Source: Paragonimus skrjabini miyazakii
Lineage: Eukaryota > Platyhelminthes > Trematoda > Plagiorchiida > Troglotrematidae
Direction: 5' to 3'
Length of the DNA stretch: 64,000 nt
NCBI GenBank assembly: GCA_014338405.1
Contig: JTDE01002033.1
Coordinates: forward strand, 84,322 to 148,321
Both the position numbers and the translations under genes were made by a program. The notes under the pieces are model-generated. The model was given only the letters and a program-made list of their open reading frames with translations, did no database searches and was not told the origin of the DNA. Every line of letters begins with the position of its first letter. Position 1 is the stretch's first letter. Below, piece after piece: positions 39,240-51,707 of this stretch.

Positions 39240-39425
39240 AAAACATTTCCATGTCTAGCTTATGCCTGACATCCATGTCGCAGCCTACGCTAGACAGCCA
39301 CCGCAAGCGAGCAATGCCACGAAAACATTGAAGATGGGGAACAAGAAGCTTCCGAACAACCCCTGAATGAGAAGGCCAAGTCTCGCAGGTGTATGCGAAA
39401 ACGGCGTATATCATGATATGGTTTT
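39240..39425 (-). pseudogene. RTE-type LINE C-terminal fragment
   Basis: Within a 187-codon minus-strand open frame, the segment AYTCETWPSHSGVVRKLLV, then HLQCFRGIARLRWLSSVGCD and VRHKLDM matches the conserved region following the RT of RTE/CR1-type LINEs (YGCETWP, CLRxIAxxxWxxxVxNxxVR). The rest of that frame is not recognised. It lies in phosphatase intron 1, in the sense orientation. Confidence 0.5.
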
Positions 39426-40728
39426 CACTCACACGTATGCAGATGGTAGATCGATTATGCACATACATACTCTCACGAACTTGTACAGCTCTGTCACGCT
39501 ATCACCATTGTCACTAAATGAGGGCTGCAGTTACAGCACACACGAAATTGGACAGTGTTCTGACCCTAAAAAATCAGACAAGGGAAGAAAAAAGAATAAT
39601 ACAACAAGTTTGATTGAAAACTGCTTAGGACTTGGCTTGTCCCTGTACAAAATGATTAAATTGGCGGAGTAACCCGTTCCAATTGTGTTCTTTGACATGG
39701 TCCATTTGAACCTGCCATGAGACCGAATTTATTGAGTTTATCAATTTTAGGCGCTTTTCCATTGGACGAAAGTTTAAGTACACTAGCACCATCCTCTGTG
39801 TCGTTCTTTTTTCCCCAAGTTAGGTTTGAATATAGACGTGGCTATTTTTAATGGTCAGGTCCTTTCATCTCCCCATCTTTTTTCTTCTCTCTTCCAGTAC
39901 GGAGTATGCATGTTTTTCCATGGTTATGTGGTAGTTAGGCATCAGTGAGAACCACTGATGTACTGTTACCAAGAGTGATGATTAATATTGAATCTGTCTG
40001 GGCCTCCTGGTAGTATGTAGCGACCAGCGGTCCTAAGGCTTCCCTAAGGATCTCGACTGTAACCGTTTGTTTGTTCTGTATGCATGATTCTGTGTAGGTC
40101 TGCAATAGGAAGCCTGATATGAACTCAGTGCCACTTTCTTAAGTCGTGCAACTAATTGCACACACCGAATGCTTACCCTTTTCTTAACGACTCATCTACA
40201 ATTCCATTCTTCAAGGTGGTCTGACCCGGATCATTTCGAGCGTTGTTTAATGCACTCGAAGGTTCCACGCATTTTTCGCTTGGCGCGGTTTTGAGTGCCA
40301 TCGAGTGGGCTGTAACTCATCTCGTGCTTCTTTTCTTCCTTCTCTTGGTTGCTGCCGTTGGTCCCATACTAGGCTAGAGCTAACTACTTATCATATTTCC
40401 AAACACTGGTGGAAATATACGGTTTGTTTCCAAACCCCACTGCATTCTCTAGTTTGATTCCTGTTAGGATTGCGTTTCGATCGTTCTTCAGAAAAGGCGT
40501 TCTAAATTGTTAGTGGGCGAGGGTCTAGCGCATACCTACTTGAACATTACAAGTATATCAACTTATAGACCGTCATGAATTCTCAAAATGTTAGTGTACA
40601 GAACGCTTATCAAGAGGCACCGGCGAACCAGTGGCTCATTTCGAGTCAGGCTTAGGAAGCTAACGAACATTGTAAGTAAGTCATAGCATCATTGCAGGTT
40701 TGCTGTGAAGTAACACGTTCCAAATGAG

Positions 40729-42430
40729 ATGGAAGTCGGATTTCTGTTACGTCGATTGACCACACGAGCAGTCACACGATTCTACCTGGTTCCGGATATG
40801 ATAATGGCCCTCCAAATATTAAACGCAAACGGACTCAAAGCTTGTGCAAAGACTGTGAGCATCACTTCATTGGACAACCGATACAGATGGAACAAGCCAT
40901 TATATCTTCGAACAGCAAATCGTTCTCCTCCCTGGTTCGTGAGTATATTGGCTGTCGAACAAATGCAAGCTAGACTATATTTGAAGACGCCGATTCGGGT
41001 ATCACCAGTTAATTGTATCAATTTAAGGAGTGGGTTAAAATTCTGAGGAACAGTTCGGCTAGCTCCAGGTGGGTCACACAGACGACAGGAACCAAATGGT
41101 CAGTCGGCGCGCACCAGACAGAACTCTATCACAAGCAGATGTGGTACTGGAGCCTAAATTACTAAAGTGTAACGAGGATTCTGGACCGGACATCCCATCT
41201 TCCTTTCTTCGCACAGACGGTGAAAAGGTTGAGAGCAAAAGTGACAAAATTTCATTGGATGGTTTGAGAAAGTGAACAGATACCTCGTGATTGGCGCCTA
41301 TCAACAGCAATTCCTGTTTTCAGAATGTAAAACGAAGTTCTATGCGGCAATCGCAGGAGCATCAGTTTGATCCCTATCGTGTTCAAATTGGTTTTATTTT
41401 GCTTCGATTCAGGAGAACCAAATATGTGAAGAAAATATACAGAATTCTAATTTAACTAACGGTGTATTTGCCATATTTTTATTTTGGAACGGGTTTTGCG
41501 GCATCAACACTGTTATAAGGAGCCGATAGTCATCGTCCTTTTAGATCTACAGGGTACTTCCGATAAGGCTGCCTGCAACGTCCTCTACACATACTTTAAT
41601 CGTAAGAACGACCCAGAGAAATGAATGAAACTGTTAAGATCACTGCTTACGCTCTGCAAGCAAAGTGAGAGTCAATGGACAACAGGACCGGGTGTCCACC
41701 GCCTTCAGTGGTGCACGCCAGGGATGTTCGATCTCCTTTTCATGTTAAATTTTGTCGCGGACTATATTTTGGAGGGTGCATTTGGTTAACTTAATAAGCC
41801 AGGTGATTAACTTTCTCTTGGCACTCAGATGACCGACATCGGTTATGTAGACATCGCAGAGTTGCTCAGTCCCTCCTGCCTTAGATATACAGTTTATGCC
41901 GAACAAGGTAAATGACCAGGCTGGTCTGTACAGAATGCTGTTCGCATTTCAAAAGTGCAGTGCTACTTCAGGGATGAGGCATTTCCACTATTACGTCCGT
42001 TATTACGGACAATCTACCTGAGACTGTGGACACTTTCAAATACGTGGGTGGCACTATCTCGGCCGCGTATAATACTACCGATGAGATATCATCAAAAGCG
42101 ACAAAACAAGCGTGAGCTTCGACAACCTGCATCATGTGGATATCGAAATGACGTCCGGTTGTTGCAACTTGTATGTACGTTCTGTACTATCCTGACATTC
42201 GGAAAGATGGTCTGTTCGCCAAAAAGGTATAAAAAGACTTGTGTCCTGTCATTGTTTTCGTTGTCAACCAGCCCACATCAAGTGGGACGGTCTCGATGCT
42301 CACGCGACTGTTTGTCAGCGCGTATTTAATGAACGTTGCGGTTGCAGTGTCCTTCATTACTTATTCAGACCGCCAATCTGGGATGGTTAAGCGTCAAAAT
42401 ATACACTCTGCATGAAGGGAACAGGTACCG
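40729..42430 (+). pseudogene. RTE-type LINE, degraded copy
   Basis: Plus-strand remnants in RTE order: the linker about 40730-41040 (its reverse complement matches the linker of the 44340-48080 copy); the pre-RT block 41069-41275 (LSQADVVLEPKLLKCNEDS); RT A block about 41535-41580 (IVVLLDLQ-like); RT B block about 41690-41790; and the C-terminal block about 42010-42110 (TFKYVGGTISAAYNTTDEIS). Frames shift repeatedly and the YADD motif is lost. Antisense to the phosphatase gene, inside intron 1. Confidence 0.65.
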
Positions 42431-44339
42431 GTTATCCAACTGGGGCTCTTGTGATCTCTCGAAATGATGATTGAAAACGCTGTCCGATATGGTTACGTAC
42501 CAGAAGCAACCACATTTCTATAACCACAACTCCTCCGGTTCTTCTGTCTAGACTTCTTTTTATCTACCTACCGTTTGAGTATTTTTATTTTTGAGTACTC
42601 CACATCACTGCTGTGGTGAACGGCGGCTCAAATTACACTACCATCCTGTCAGGGTCACGACCTTTATGAATGAACGAATGAACATCTCTAACCTCACATT
42701 GTGTCGGGAGTCCAGCAGTATAAACCGGATTGCCTTATCCGTGGCATGCAGAAGTGAATCATGCCACTACTGAATCCTCCCTCAATATCCCACCTAATAT
42801 AACTTAGACCCATTCCCGCTCATGTTTTTAGCAATCATTTAAAGGAAAAATACAACAAATAAAGCTAATCATAGAGACGTTGTCTCAAAACTTTCCATCC
42901 CTTATCAATCAGCCTCCGGTTTCCCTTGTCTCTTGCGTAAACCTGAATTGTAGGTTAACATAAGTCTTTCAACGTCCGCACAACAGAACAAATCAATCAG
43001 CATGCTGCTCTCGTACGGACGTTAGACCTACACAAATTCGACTTCTGTTACACATAGGGAAGGAGAATCCGCGACAGTGGTAAACAGTACAACGAGCAAC
43101 CTACACACCTGCTACTCGATATTAGTTGCGTATTTTGTGTGACTCTTCCGTCGTCACTGTCAGCCTGGCTGAGGTACGTGTAGTCTTCAGCACAACGGCC
43201 AAAGCAGTACTGGTAGACTGAAGTTCTGTTGACAGTCGGTTGTGTTTTTCGCTCGGAAAGTCCCGGAAAGACAAGTTTTATACGTCATATGATCAGCTAT
43301 CTCTCCACTGTGTCTTTCCATGTCCCAACTGATTGCAATGACATCGATGCAACATAGTTTTTGCCTGAAATCTAGCTACTATAAATCGATATAGTTCTGG
43401 TAAAATCACTTCGACATGAATAAGAACGTATAGGCCAGCCCAACTGGAGATGTTGAGTCTCAAATGAGTAACTTGTATCTCAAACATTAGTGTCAGTTGC
43501 TACAACTGTGCTCCCAGCACTGGCTAGTTTTGGATAGCAACGATTTCAAACATTATGCTGGCGTCTTCTCCCTGAGACTCAGGCATGGTCTCAGATAAAC
43601 CACGTAACTATCAACGATAGGTGGCGTGGTTCCATTCAGGACTGTCGTTCTTAGTGGAGAAATTTCCTGAGGCTCAGAGTGTGCTGGTGCTATGTCGTTT
43701 TGTTTTTAGTTTAGCAAAGAAACGACCTTACCGACAACGACGGTTGGCAGTCGAGAAACTGGCAAGGTAATCGGCAAAACATAAGTACCAAACTAACCTA
43801 GAAATCATGCCCAATCTTAGGCATTACCAAGGTTTCGACGTTAAGTAAAGTTTGTCGACTCACTGCAGTTTGAGACATCAAAGAAGAACAGGAGAAGTTT
43901 CGTCCCAGACGGGTATGTGGTGACCAAATGTTCACCCTTGGCCAGATTCAGAAGTATAGTCATAAGTGCTATCGGCCTACGATTGCTTTTTTCCTCGACT
44001 ATAAAGGTGTGCTCAGTTTAGTCTACCAATCTGCAATTTTAGAGTCATTTAAATGCAGCGCATAGTCTACAAGGTACATGAACATCATAATGTCGGCGCT
44101 TTATTCAAATACTTTAGATCAGGCTAGGACCTACTGTGGACTGACTGACAGTTTCAACACCATGGGCGACGTAGGTTAAGACTGACCAGTTAAGTCGTGT
44201 TCACTTAACCTTGCCACAAACTCATCATCATCATAACAGCCATTAACCTGACCAGAGGATCATGTGGCTCGGACCACCGCTTACCAATAGTGACGTGGAA
44301 TGTCCTAGAGGAAAACATTACTTAGACGTTTGAAAAGTA
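42431..44339. other. Intron 1 sequence between two RTE copies, nothing recognised
   Basis: Short frames only, with no domain. Confidence 0.5.
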
Positions 44340-47300
44340 TTAAAAGAAGACTAAGCAGAAGAACTATAAATGGTAGGATACAGGTACGCCATTGACTGCG
44401 ACACACCGTCATTTCGGATAACGTCTCCAACTAGCGGTATGACTGACCAAAAGGACCCCATCCAGGCAGGCGACACCTACCCACTTTGCTCAATGAAGCA
44501 ATCAGGGCCTTCATATTTCATCACCAAGTTGTTGCTTGACCACCAAGCGATTTCACCGAACTGTTTGTGGTCTCAGTATATAATGCCCGGTAGGGTAAAT
44601 GATCAGAAGACATACGGAGTATGTGACCCAACCATCGCAAGCTGTGCACCGTGAGTAGACGACCAACTGAACGCTTAACCCGGACGTCTTAGAATACGCG
44701 CCGGCGAGCGGCCATATTGTTCACGCGATCAGTCCACTTAATATAGGCCAACTGGCGGAGACAAATAGGGTCAAACACAGCAATCCTGTTGATATCTTCC
44801 TTGCGAACAGGCCATGTTTCCGAACTATAGAGCAAAACGGAACGCGCACAGGCTATTGTATACTCTTCTTTTCAGCGACAACTGAACGTCATTTCGACGC
44901 CATAGATGACGCATATTGTCGAAGGCAATTCGTGCCTTTGTTTCCTCGCTGATATCTCATCAGCAATATTATAAGCTGAAAAGATAGTGCTATCCAAGTA
45001 CGTGAAACTGTTCACAGTCTCAAGCGGATTACCTGCAATGAAGAAAATAGGAGTGGAAATTCCCCAGTCTTGAGGCAAAACTGCACTGTGAAGGTGCGAA
45101 ATGCATTCCATACAAACCATCCCGGTCACACACCTTGTTCAGCATGGTCTGCATGACTTCGGCAAAAGGGCTAAGCAAGACAATGTCGTCCGCGTACTCC
45201 AGATCGGTCAATCTAGCGTTAGGAAGAGGTTCAACACCAATCCCACTGAATTCCCGAAGTGCACCCTCCAGAATGTCGTCCATGACAAAATTGAACAGGA
45301 GGGGGGAAATCGGACACTCCTGATGAACACCACTGGAAGTGATGAACGCCCGAGACAGTTGTCCATAAACTCTCACCCTGCTTGCAGAGTGAGCATACAG
45401 TGATCTCGGTAGATTCACGTATTTCTCTGGTACTCCCTTGCGAAGGAGACAGTTCCAGAGAACATTAAAAGCAACTGAATCGAAAGCAGCTTTCAGGTCC
45501 AAAAACACCAAGACCGCTGGCTGCCAGTAAGAGTGCCGATGTGCCAAGAGCCCTCGTAAGTTAAAAATGTGATCAACGCACTCTCGACCGGATCGGAATC
45601 CTGCCTGTTCTCCGCGTATCTGACCTTCTTTGGGCTTAGTAAGCCGAAGTAAAATAAGGCCACTGAATAATTTGGGCGCAACCAATACCAAACTGATGCC
45701 TCTGTGGTTGTCACACAGACTTCGGGGCCCCTTTTTTGAAATGGGAATTACTGTTGGTAGACACCGATCACGAGGTACCTATTCAGTCCCCCAGATCGTC
45801 TGCAAAAGTTTTGCAAGTTCTGATAGCAACATCTCCCCACCATCCTTGAAAATAGAAGGAGAGAGGAAGTCTGGTCCAAGAGCCTTATTACGCTTTAATA
45901 ACTTAAGCTCCAGGACCACTTCTGCTTCCGACAGAGGACCGTCTGAAACGCAATAACTGACCATTCAGGTCCCGTAGTCTACATGATCCGGTTGAGGCCA
46001 GCTGAACTGTTGTTCAAGACGTTCAGCCCACCGATCAAGTCGGCACGATTGACTGGTGATAAGTGATCTATCTTTTTTACATATGGTCTCATTTACACCG
46101 ACTGGACGGCCAGCACAACCACGGATCAGGGTAAAAAGCCTTCTGTTATTCCCAGATAAAAAGGCTTTTCCCATCTCTTCCGATTGTTCGACCAAGTAGT
46201 GCTCACGGTCTTTGCGCAAACTTTTAGTCAGCTTGCGTTTAAGTTCTCGACGGACGTCATCATATTCAGAACCAGGTGGGATCGAGCGACGCTTGTTCAT
46301 AAGGTTTATCGAAGTGACAGAAATCCAGTGCTGTCGCAACTGAACAGCCCCATCGGAACATGCCTGTTCACCGCATGCTTTCATAGCTTCGGCGATTTGT
46401 TCCCAGTGTTCATTAGGATCATTTATCTGACTCGACCTGGGCAACTTCTTCACCAACGCCTTTTGGTAAGCGTTCTTTACATCCTCATCGCTCAAATGCC
46501 AGTTAAGCACCTTGCATTTACGAGCGTAGATCCTCTGGGCAAATGACAAAACCAAACGGGCACGCTCAACAGCATGGTCCGAGCCCAGGTGGTTGCCCCA
46601 AAAGGCACGACATTCCTTAACAGAGTGGGGCCACCTGTAACTAACTGTTCTATGATCCAACTGTGTCCACGGTTGGGAGGCACATGGAGGTCTCCAAGTA
46701 ACACAACTTCATCCTGTGTTGAAATGCGTTGCTCGAAATATAAAGACCATGGGATGCGCACAACTGCGGCAGTCTGTCACCACTGCCAGTGCATTGTGTC
46801 AGGACACAAAACATACCGCCACGCTGCTTCTCATCCGGAGAAAGGTGACCAAGCTGAGCATCACAATCACCCGCTAGTATGGTTATGTCTGAGTGTTTAG
46901 TTTGCCTCAGAAGGTCAACGACAGCGTCACAAAACGCATCCTTGGTAGCAACCGGAGAGCTGTCCGTTGGAGCGTACGCCGATATAATGAATATGCAATG
47001 TCTTTCTGACTTACATTGACAGATTTTAATCAACGTATTGAGTTTGACAGCTCACAAACGACTGTTCACTGGGATCCAATCGAGCAAACACTGCTCTGCT
47101 CCGGCAATCAGTGCGATTCCCACTACAGCCTAGGTGTCACCAGAAACCCTGAGATAGCAGCGCTTGGATCGACAGTTATCTAGGGGTGAGCTCAAATGGA
47201 TAACCATGCTAGAATCGTAGACTCGCGTCTCCGATACACACCACCCATCAAGCTCCAAACTTGAGAGAATACTTGCCAGAGCAGCTTGCTGACCGACTTG

Positions 47301-48080
47301 TCGGAGAGCGCCGACATTGAAGGCGCCAATGTTGACCACTTGTCTTGGCCTCAAAAAACAATTATCGCCCGAAGGCACATGGATGGCAGAAGGAATCGGG
47401 GGTTGAACAGTAAATAAATCGTGATTGGTTAATATTGTCACTGTCGAGAGAACGATAACTTCTGATACTTCCCGGTCGTTTATGCCGCGGAAGGGACCCC
47501 ACCACAAGTCTCTGACTCAAAAGTCTAACCTGCGAGAAAAAAAGGATATAGGATTTTCTTGAGGAACGCTACCCGGAGCCAATGACTCAAGAGTCTGACT
47601 CATTTGGCTGTGAGTGGCTGGCCTAACTTGAGAACGCAGCGAATAAGATATTGATGTCTCATTCTGAGCACTGCTGCGCGCAGTGGATGTACTCGAACCT
47701 ACATCAGGCTTTTAGGAGATATCAGATGTTTTTCGACCGTACTGGATAATACGCCGGCGGTCGCGGTCAACCGTTAGGCGATCGGAGTGCTCTTTGCTTG
47801 AGGGTACCTTTTCTAACCCCCTTCTTCCTGATACAGGAGACAGCAGTGCCACAACTGTCAAAATAGTTCTGCTGTATACCCATAGAATCGTGCCTCACAA
47901 CCTAAGCACTCCCACGCGGTCAGTAGCGCGACATACAACACTATGAGTGTAACTGTTTTTCGTCTGACTGCTCCCCATTGGCCTGTCTGAGAAGGTTGCA
48001 CCTGGAAGGACCGGAGTCCTAGTCAGCACAGCCCGCCCGATCAAAATAGCACATAAGCCCGACCACCTCACCAAGGTAAC
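44340..48080 (-). mobile_element. RTE-type non-LTR retrotransposon, near full length, inactivated
   Basis: The best-preserved LINE in the window. 5' untranslated part about 47510-48080. APE endonuclease 47507-46550 in shifted frames (VNIGAFNVGALRQVGQQAA; AYAPTDSSP; LAGDCDAQLG; SDHAVERARL). Linker 46660-45965. RT 45964-45029 with QAGFRSGRECVDHIFNLR, FLDLKAAFDSV, CPISPLLFNFVMDDIL and LEYADDIVLL, so the catalytic Asps are kept. C-terminal region 45129-44430 (FTYLDSTIF; RSVLLYSSETWPVRKEDINR). 3' end about 44340. At least four frameshifts or stops. Sense orientation within phosphatase intron 1. Clade assignment is from recognition of RT and endonuclease blocks. Confidence 0.75.
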
Positions 48081-48299
48081 AGTATAGATCAGACTAAATA
48101 ATGAAAGACTGTTTGAAGCACTCGAAATGCTGGCAGACTTCCTACCTGACAGAAAACCATGCTGACGACAAGGCATTATTGTTTGACAATTTTCAAATAC
48201 TATAAACAATGTCAAACGAAATTTACCCTCGTAGAATACGATAGAGTGCGCCTTGCAGCCCCCAAACACAGTTCTCCTGCAGAATTGCAGCAACAACCT

Positions 48300-48780
48300 A
48301 GAGTTAACGTTTGACAATAAAGCTACGAAAGTTACCGAAAGATCTGTATATTCAGAAAATTATGCCATCAGCGACAGAGGTATAGAGAATGAAACAGAGG
48401 CTCACGTCCCCAAGGCGAGATCTAATCTAAGATATCTCTGGAAACAGAGAGGCATCTCTCTGAGGCTTAAGGGCAGCGGATGAATGGGGATTGCGCAGCC
48501 TGTGCTACGTCATGGTTGCAAAACCTGATCGCTCAGAACAGAGAAAGTGACTTGTCTTCAGGTATCTCATCGGTGTCTGAGCTCGACTGCCCACACTAGT
48601 TAGCAACTATGGGTAAGCAATGAAGTGGTTAGGAAGAGGGTATTTGGAAATGTGTCGAGAAAGTTCCCTTACTCAGTCTGCAAGTATCCACAAAATGAGA
48701 TGGTCGAGCCATATATTATGGATGCCAGTAAGTCGGCAGTCACATTGAGAAATCTTGGCCGAAGCCGCGTCTGACTGATG
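48300..48780 (+). pseudogene. RTE-type LINE C-terminal fragment
   Basis: Plus-strand frame with ARSNLRYLWKQRGISLRLKG, followed in shifted frames by a GCKT-SLR block and VSNEVVRKRVFGN, the post-RT region of RTE-type LINEs. It directly adjoins the 5' end of the opposite-strand RTE copy, so two RTE elements lie tail to head in opposite orientation. Confidence 0.5.
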
Positions 48781-50374
48781 TAAGAGGTAAGGTAGAGAAA
48801 TAACGTCATTCATTAGGAGTTAACCACTGTAGTATATCTTTGTCTTCCAGTCCGCGGTCATCGTAATTCATGGTGTCGGTGAGATGACAGCTAATCGTGC
48901 TCAGTGGCATTAATGCTACCGTTGCTTGGCCAAGTTGTCCGTGGAATGGGTGCACTTACTGACGACGGGCGGTGAAAATCTCTGTAGCTAATGACGCCTT
49001 ATTTTGCTTTAGGACTCACTTGTTTGTTTAGAAAATGTAGGTTGTTTGATGTTGAGTATAAACAAGTAATTTTAGTAGTTGGGTCCCTTCTGATCCCCTT
49101 TACTCGACTAGGGATTGCCTTTTTCCCAATGGCTGTATGTTGGTCAAGCGTCGGCGCGAATCACTGGTGATGATGATAAGGTTGATAACTGTGCAGGAAG
49201 TCATTGGCGCGCAACAGGTTTCCTTTGTAACCATAGACAACACGGAGTGGCGCGGGTCGGTTGTCTTTATAACGGTAAGGGACCTAGAGGAGCGACCACC
49301 TATACTATGCACACTTCGTACCTATTTACCTGCATCAACATTGTTGCGGGTGATATAACGACGAAACGCTGCTTTGTGCACAGTCGATCGACACGTAACA
49401 CAAATAAGGTGACAAGAGTTGTCGATACGTGCAATCCTGGGGAAGATTGCTTCGTATTGAAGGTGAACAGCGCCCACGTCCATGTGCTGGCTGGTGTTCA
49501 CGCATGCTACGAATCTCATTAAAACTACCAAAATCACCCAGATCACCTCAGTGCATAAACTGCCGAAATAAAAATGATCCCAAACCTCATATCCACATGA
49601 AGTGCAATCTCAAATCATGATTTAATCTTTCTATCCTACAAACAGAGGTATTATTTGTATTAGTAGTCGAAGTTGACAAGGCAGGTATATTCACGACGCC
49701 ACTATGTCATAACTAGACACCTCCTGGTGTGCACCACCTCAACGATACCCATGAATGCTGCCAGACACAAACGAAACAAATAATTTTAGATTACCAAATA
49801 AATTGAGATCTTTTCATAGAAGCTAGCTGTGAAGCCTACCTGAAAGATGTTGTGTACAAGTGTCAAAGGCGTTCAATTTATACCGACTAAATGTCTTACG
49901 CATTACCAGTAACGTTAGATTAAATTGATTACATGGGCCACTACTTCAGATCACGTCAGATATCGATGACAGGATACGGACACAGATAATCCGCTACAGC
50001 CGTACTTTTGGAATTGAAAGTAAATTACGCTTCCGATTACCGAACGGTCTAATGATGTCATCTCGCAAGTAAGGGAATACCAACGCACAGCACTACACGA
50101 AAAGTTCTAACGAGATAACAGTAGCGAACAATATTCAGTATGGTTGCCTCACTTTCTTTGACTGCCAACTGCCTGACAGTCGACATTATCTTACTGCACC
50201 GAGATTGATTCAAGTCCGGGGGATAAACCGGTGTGTTCAGAGTAGGAAGGTGATATGAAGACAAACAAATTTCAAGATCTTGCAAACAAACCGAAAAAAT
50301 CTGTTGTTTATCTCCGAAGAATACTTTACAACAATGGGGGTAGTGTTGCTGACTAACTGGGAGAACTTGGCTGC
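48781..50374. other. Intron 1 sequence, nothing recognised
   Basis: A 135-codon plus-strand frame at 49115-49522 overlaps a minus-strand one and shows no domain. It may be old transposon sequence. Confidence 0.45.
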
Positions 50375-51187
50375 TTATCGAGTTTTGACAGAAGAACTTC
50401 TACAGAGACGGGATGACCTCGCGTAGTTCAGAAGCCACATCACTTTGATAGGTACATCCATGATAATCAGATGAATATCGTGACATTCATGATAACGAAA
50501 CTGTATCAGTGTTTCAATCAAAGGCGTACCGCACATTTTTAAGTAAGGTAAGTTCACGAATTTAAAACGGACTGGAGTACCAATATATGGACTGATGCTA
50601 AATTGTAGTGCTGCTTGCATGCCCGAATTAACAAACGCAGAGTAATTAATAAACATTCTTCCCCCAAATTATCTAGTAGCCCAGCTAATGTCAAAATTCG
50701 TCACCAACCATGTTTGAAACCTACTCGGCTGTCTACAAAGTATCTGGGACCATTAATGCATGGCGACTGAAGGAGGACCAGTAGTCTACGAAAGCTGCGT
50801 AGCGGAAGCTTCACGTCATCACCGTCACCCTCGTCAACAGCAACACATCGGTAGCTCACATCAATGTCCAGTTGTCATACAGAAATATAAAAAAAAAGAA
50901 ATGAAACCCAAATAGAAAGCAAAATAAGGGAAATGGACGGAACAGGGATACTTAACGTCATTGTCTAGACTCAAGCATTCAACACGCTTGATCTCCAAAT
51001 TTGAAGTATGCTAGGCATCTTAGGATGCATATGAGGAACTGCTCGGAGATGCTGGGTTGCATTATGAAGAAGTCGTTGGCATCATCTTCGTAGACCACAA
51101 TTACTGCTTGGAAAGCGCTTAGTGTCGTGAAAGGCAGAACAACTTGAGTCACCTGATCGTAGAACAAGCTGAGGATCTCTTTCACTC
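50375..51187 (-). CDS. Possible exons of an unrecognised gene nested in phosphatase intron 1
   Basis: Three minus-strand open segments in series look coding. (1) 51187-50979, after a CAAGTCAG acceptor, with VKEILSLFYDQVTQVV and AVIVVYEDDANDFFIMQ. (2) About 50865-50700, after a long T tract, with YRCVAVDEGDGDDVKLPLRS and CINGPRYFVDSRVG. (3) 50640-50430, with FSISPYIGTPVRFKFVNLPY and LIETLIQFRYHECHDIHLII. I recognise no family, and donor sites are weak, so frames between segments were not resolved. It could equally be a decayed gene or chance. Confidence 0.22.
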
Positions 51188-51673
51188 TGACTTGGAAGGG
51201 GTATTCTTATTAAAGGAACATTATGTTGTCACCTTTGTGCTACAACCTTGCGCTCCATTCACTAAACTAGAAAAAATGGGAGTCCCTTTTCCTACGGGAC
51301 AGGGAGATTGTCAATGTTAAAACCTTTAGATCATTGCGAAAGTTAATTATCACAAAAGCTGCCGTACTATACGGTTGCAGACCACAGTCATCTTGTAAAC
51401 AGGGTAAACAGATGAACAATGCTTCTATACATCCCGTTAACCCCGGTCTTCTGAAATCTCATAGGAAACGTGGTCTTTCATGTGAATGAGCGTTCGCCCT
51501 ATTTTGTTTAAAGAAAATTTTAAGACAGCACCTGGTAAATATCGATCCGCCAACATGGAAAATGTCGTGGTCCCTTCAAAAGACAGGGAATCAAAGATCA
51601 TCTCACATACTGTGAATCAATCGGTCCAGTCTAGCACAGTTCCAGATATGGACGCTCCTATCTCATAAACTAA

Positions 51674-51707
51674 TACAAGTAGCAGTAGTAGTAGCTCAGT
51701 AGCTCAG
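51674..51707 (+). repeat. AGT/AGC-rich simple repeat
   Basis: Short low-complexity run of AGTAGC, AGT and AGCTC units immediately before the R2-like RT segment, forming its 5' junction. Confidence 0.7.

Noticed and set aside
49115..49522. 135-codon plus-strand ORF
   Set aside because: Overlapped by an equally open antisense frame. No start context, domain or splice pattern that favours coding.
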